The notes under the pieces are model-generated. The model ran no database searches, was not told the origin of the DNA, and was given only the letters and a program-made list of their open reading frames with translations. Positions 34,499-37,547 of a stretch of DNA of 37,547 nt are shown here, piece after piece. Numbering within the stretch: position 1 is the first letter of the stretch; every line of letters begins with the position of its first letter. Origin of the DNA: Bacteroidota bacterium (GTDB taxonomy: Bacteria; Bacteroidota; Bacteroidia; Chitinophagales; Chitinophagaceae); the NCBI GenBank assembly GCA_005788265.1, contig SXYR01000066.1, forward strand, positions 1 to 37,547, in the 5' to 3' direction. A program made the position numbers and the translations under genes.

Positions 34499-37444
34499 CT
34501 ATTGCTCATCAAGGTCTGTTTCCAACCCCCAACTGATTCCTTTCTCAACTGCAGGCAAACCCTTTGTAATCCAAATCGGAGGCTTCTCACCTTTTAATTT
34601 CCAATCAAAAAACTGTTGCTCTCTGATCTGGATATCCTTTCTGTTTTTTCTTTCAACAAGATTATGCGCTTCTCCATTGTAGTTCAACATCCATACTTTT
34701 TTTCCCAATCTCCGCATGGCAGTGAACATTTCAATTCCTTGGTACCAGGGAACAGCACCATCTGCATCATTTGCCATAATAACAAGTGGTGTTGTGACTT
34801 TAGGCAAAGAAAATAGAGGAGAGTTATCGAGGTATGATTTGGTATTCTCCCATAGTGTTGCTCCTATTCTACTCTGACTTTTTTCATATTGAAACTGACG
34901 GTTCATTCCGCTCTCCCATCTGATACCACCGTATGCACTGGTCATATTGGCAACTGGTGCACCAGCCCATGCAGCCGCGAATAATTTGGTCTTTGTAATG
35001 ATATAAGCAGCTTGGTATCCACCCCAGCTTTGTCCCTGCAATCCCATTTTCGTACTGTCTACCCAACCTTTCTTAACCAACGCTCTTGCTCCACTTACAA
35101 TATAGTCATAAGCTGATTTACCAGGTAAGGCATTGGCATAATAGATATCAGGCGCCAATACGATATACCCTCTGCTTACAAAAAAGGGAATATTCAAACG
35201 GCTGGGTGTAGGTGCAGGTGCAAGGTAATTATGCAAACCATCTGAAAGTGTTTCATAGAAATAAACAATCAATGGATATTTCTTTCCAGCTTGAAAATCC
35301 TCTGGCTTGTACACAATACCCGTAGCTTCTTTCCCATTGTATGCTTTCCACTTAAACAACTCAGCTGTCATCCAATTGTATACAGCTTGCTGTGAGTTGA
35401 TTGCACTCAATTGCTTGTTGCTTTTAAAATCGGCCGTATGAAACAAAGTAGGTGATTGATTGAAATTTTCTTTTGTATAAATGAATTGATCAGCACCTTT
35501 TGCTTTTGTTACAAACCCAGTAGCGTATGAACCCATTTCCATGTGTTGAACGGGATCATTTGAACCAATGGTTAATTTTCCTATACCGGATTGTTTGTTT
35601 TTTTCATTGAATAGACTCAAATAAATAGTCTGACCATTGGAAAGATATTTTTTATCCGCATCGGTTTCAATATACCTGTATCGAATGGTTGATTTTCGAC
35701 CCAATCCTTTGGTGATGGATACCGGATCCTGTTTTCCGTCTGGACTCAATTTCCAAATATCAAATCGATCGTATACCAACAATGCATCATCATTTTCCAT
35801 CCATTTTACAATTCCGTATGGTGTAGGTTCAGATGGCATATCATACTCCTCATCATATAATTTAACTGATACTTTTTTGCTGATGGGAACTACTTTAAGA
35901 TCCGCATACGTAAAGTAAGCTTTTTGAATCATGTCGTACCAGTAGATGTACTTGCCATTTGGAGACAATTGTGCTTGTCCCGAAATATTAGATGCAACAA
36001 TTGCCCGTTGACCATTTACAGGATTTACTGCATAAAAATCCTTCTTCGTTCCTCCCTCCCATTGCATCGCAATTCGTTTGCCTTTATCTGTCATTCCAAG
36101 AAACAAAGAACCATCGCCCTCTTTAGAAACCATAACAGCAGGAACATCTTTGTCGGCAAGTTGCATAAATTGTTTCGTCTCGATGTCAACAAGGGACAGG
36201 TAGGATCTCTTTTTTTCCAGATCGAGATTTCTCAATTGATAAGGCTGTAAATAATCATCATTGTAATGCCAAATATCCAGCCTTACCAAATCCATTTCAA
36301 CCAATGATGTGTCTTTTACAGGGGGAATAGGCATGGTACCCAGAAACAATCTTTTACCAGACTTGCTGAAATAAGGCATCGCATGTTCACTGATGGTCCA
36401 ATTGGCTTTCATACCAATGGTGTATTTATCAGCAATAACAGCAGCTTCTTTGTCTCCATTTTGCCAAAAATATAATTTAAAAAATCTCTGCGAAGATCGG
36501 ATCGCAGTATCAACTTCCGCATGAAAGGCAACCTGATAGCCGTTTTCATCAACTGCTATATTCTTAATGATATTTGCTTTTCGAAAAATCGTATCCAACT
36601 TTTTTTCAGCGGATCTAAATACAATAACCTGGGGATGGATTGATCTGTCTTTTCTCAAATGCGTTGAAGCTGCCACAAGGATTTTTCCTTTTTTACTCCA
36701 GGTATATTCCGACACCATTTTGATAACTTTTTTATACCCGGTTCCCAACTGAATGATGACAAGATCTGTTCCCTCTTTGGACATGGTGTTTTCATCAGGG
36801 CCATTATCAGCATCTTGTTCTGTCCAATTGTCATCACCTTCCTTGGCAGTCAATTTTCGCTTTTGCTTTTTATCGGGCGTTTGCTCTATGATGATTGGTA
36901 TTTTCATTTTAGATGAATCAGTAGACTTAACTGATGCAGAATCTTTTTTTATTAATGGCTTAGTGGAATCAACTGCATTCAATGCTGATAAATATGCCAA
37001 GAACTTGTTATCCTCATTTAGCTTATAAGAAATAACGGAAGGGGTTTTTTCTACAGACAAGTTTTCAAGGGTTAAAACACCTAGAGAATCCTTAGGCATC
37101 TCATCGGATTTTTTCTTTTTTATTTTGGCATCACGGACATCTTTGTAGTGGGGTTTGATTTTAAAAATTAAAAAATGATTGTCATTTGAAAAGCTGGCAT
37201 TGTAGCCACGGTCAATGATCAATTCGAGTGACTTAGATGGATTTTTAACAACCAGTTTCCCATCTCCTTCCTGCAGTTCAATGGTATAACAGACCCAATC
37301 GCCGTTGTCAGATATTTTCTTCTCTCCCAGCGTCTCCCAAGCATCATACACAGTATGATCCAATGGTTTTTTTTGAGCCGACACATGAGCAACCATGAGG
37401 GTTAAACATAAAAAACCTGCAAGAAAATAGAAACGAATTTTCAT
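34499..37444 (-). CDS. S9 family (prolyl oligopeptidase-type) serine peptidase
   Basis: Signal peptide; C-terminal alpha/beta hydrolase with GLQGQSWGGYQAAYIIT nucleophile elbow, ANDADGAVPWYQGIEM (Asp) and NGEAHNLVERKNRKD (His). Confidence 0.93.
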   Translation of the reverse strand: MKIRFYFLAGFLCLTLMVAHVSAQKKPLDHTVYDAWETLGEKKISDNGDWVCYTIELQEGDGKLVVKNPSKSLELIIDRGYNASFSNDNHFLIFKIKPHYKDVRDAKIKKKKSDEMPKDSLGVLTLENLSVEKTPSVISYKLNEDNKFLAYLSALNAVDSTKPLIKKDSASVKSTDSSKMKIPIIIEQTPDKKQKRKLTAKEGDDNWTEQDADNGPDENTMSKEGTDLVIIQLGTGYKKVIKMVSEYTWSKKGKILVAASTHLRKDRSIHPQVIVFRSAEKKLDTIFRKANIIKNIAVDENGYQVAFHAEVDTAIRSSQRFFKLYFWQNGDKEAAVIADKYTIGMKANWTISEHAMPYFSKSGKRLFLGTMPIPPVKDTSLVEMDLVRLDIWHYNDDYLQPYQLRNLDLEKKRSYLSLVDIETKQFMQLADKDVPAVMVSKEGDGSLFLGMTDKGKRIAMQWEGGTKKDFYAVNPVNGQRAIVASNISGQAQLSPNGKYIYWYDMIQKAYFTYADLKVVPISKKVSVKLYDEEYDMPSEPTPYGIVKWMENDDALLVYDRFDIWKLSPDGKQDPVSITKGLGRKSTIRYRYIETDADKKYLSNGQTIYLSLFNEKNKQSGIGKLTIGSNDPVQHMEMGSYATGFVTKAKGADQFIYTKENFNQSPTLFHTADFKSNKQLSAINSQQAVYNWMTAELFKWKAYNGKEATGIVYKPEDFQAGKKYPLIVYFYETLSDGLHNYLAPAPTPSRLNIPFFVSRGYIVLAPDIYYANALPGKSAYDYIVSGARALVKKGWVDSTKMGLQGQSWGGYQAAYIITKTKLFAAAWAGAPVANMTSAYGGIRWESGMNRQFQYEKSQSRIGATLWENTKSYLDNSPLFSLPKVTTPLVIMANDADGAVPWYQGIEMFTAMRRLGKKVWMLNYNGEAHNLVERKNRKDIQIREQQFFDWKLKGEKPPIWITKGLPAVEKGISWGLETDLDEQ

Positions 37445-37547
37445 AGAAAAATCTTTGAGATGAAATTACTGATTTTATAAGTTATCCGGGGGCTCTATTT
37501 TGTGCTGGCTTGTTTATATACCCTTAAAGTTTGCAATACTACCGTTA

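Noticed and set aside
35637-37028. Plus-strand ORFs (93, 108, 61 and 91 aa) opposite the S9 peptidase gene
   Set aside because: Shadow ORFs of the 981-aa peptidase; no motifs.
1-37547. Search for CRISPR arrays, tRNA/rRNA, transposases, phage or defence genes
   Set aside because: No regularly spaced repeats, tRNA-like clover sequences or mobile-element or defence domains were recognised. The content is core metabolism and envelope genes.

Overview
This is a compact, AT-rich Bacteroidota-type chromosomal segment made almost entirely of core genes. There are about 27 CDS, mostly on the minus strand. I saw no tRNA, rRNA, CRISPR array, transposase or phage gene. Recognisable loci are: a partial TolC-like efflux protein; cdd; lepB with an N-terminal membrane extension; plsY; prmA; rpsO-pnp; an FtsE-like ABC ATPase; a purM-like AIR synthase; ribF; holA; a coiled-coil membrane protein; a 1148-aa outer-membrane protein; a Tat-type Gfo/Idh/MocA oxidoreductase; sdhCAB; murQ with a BadF-type sugar kinase; an S41 (CtpA-like) protease; a four-gene unit (TPR protein, outer-membrane barrel, HU-CCDC81-like membrane protein, zinc-ribbon SAM methyltransferase); cinA; a lipoyl-bearing E2 acyltransferase; and an S9 peptidase. 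The main non-coding signals are: a perfect 11-bp stem-loop between rpsO and pnp; an intrinsic terminator whose T-tract abuts the prmA start codon; a GC-rich terminator after sdhB; a symmetric bidirectional terminator at 13147-13179; several Bacteroidota-type promoters (TTG-N19-TAnnTTTG); a perfect 15-bp inverted repeat inside a barrel gene; and several convergent gene pairs with zero or negative spacing. The best candidate for an undescribed system is the TPR/barrel/HU-CCDC81/methyltransferase unit, but its function is inference only.
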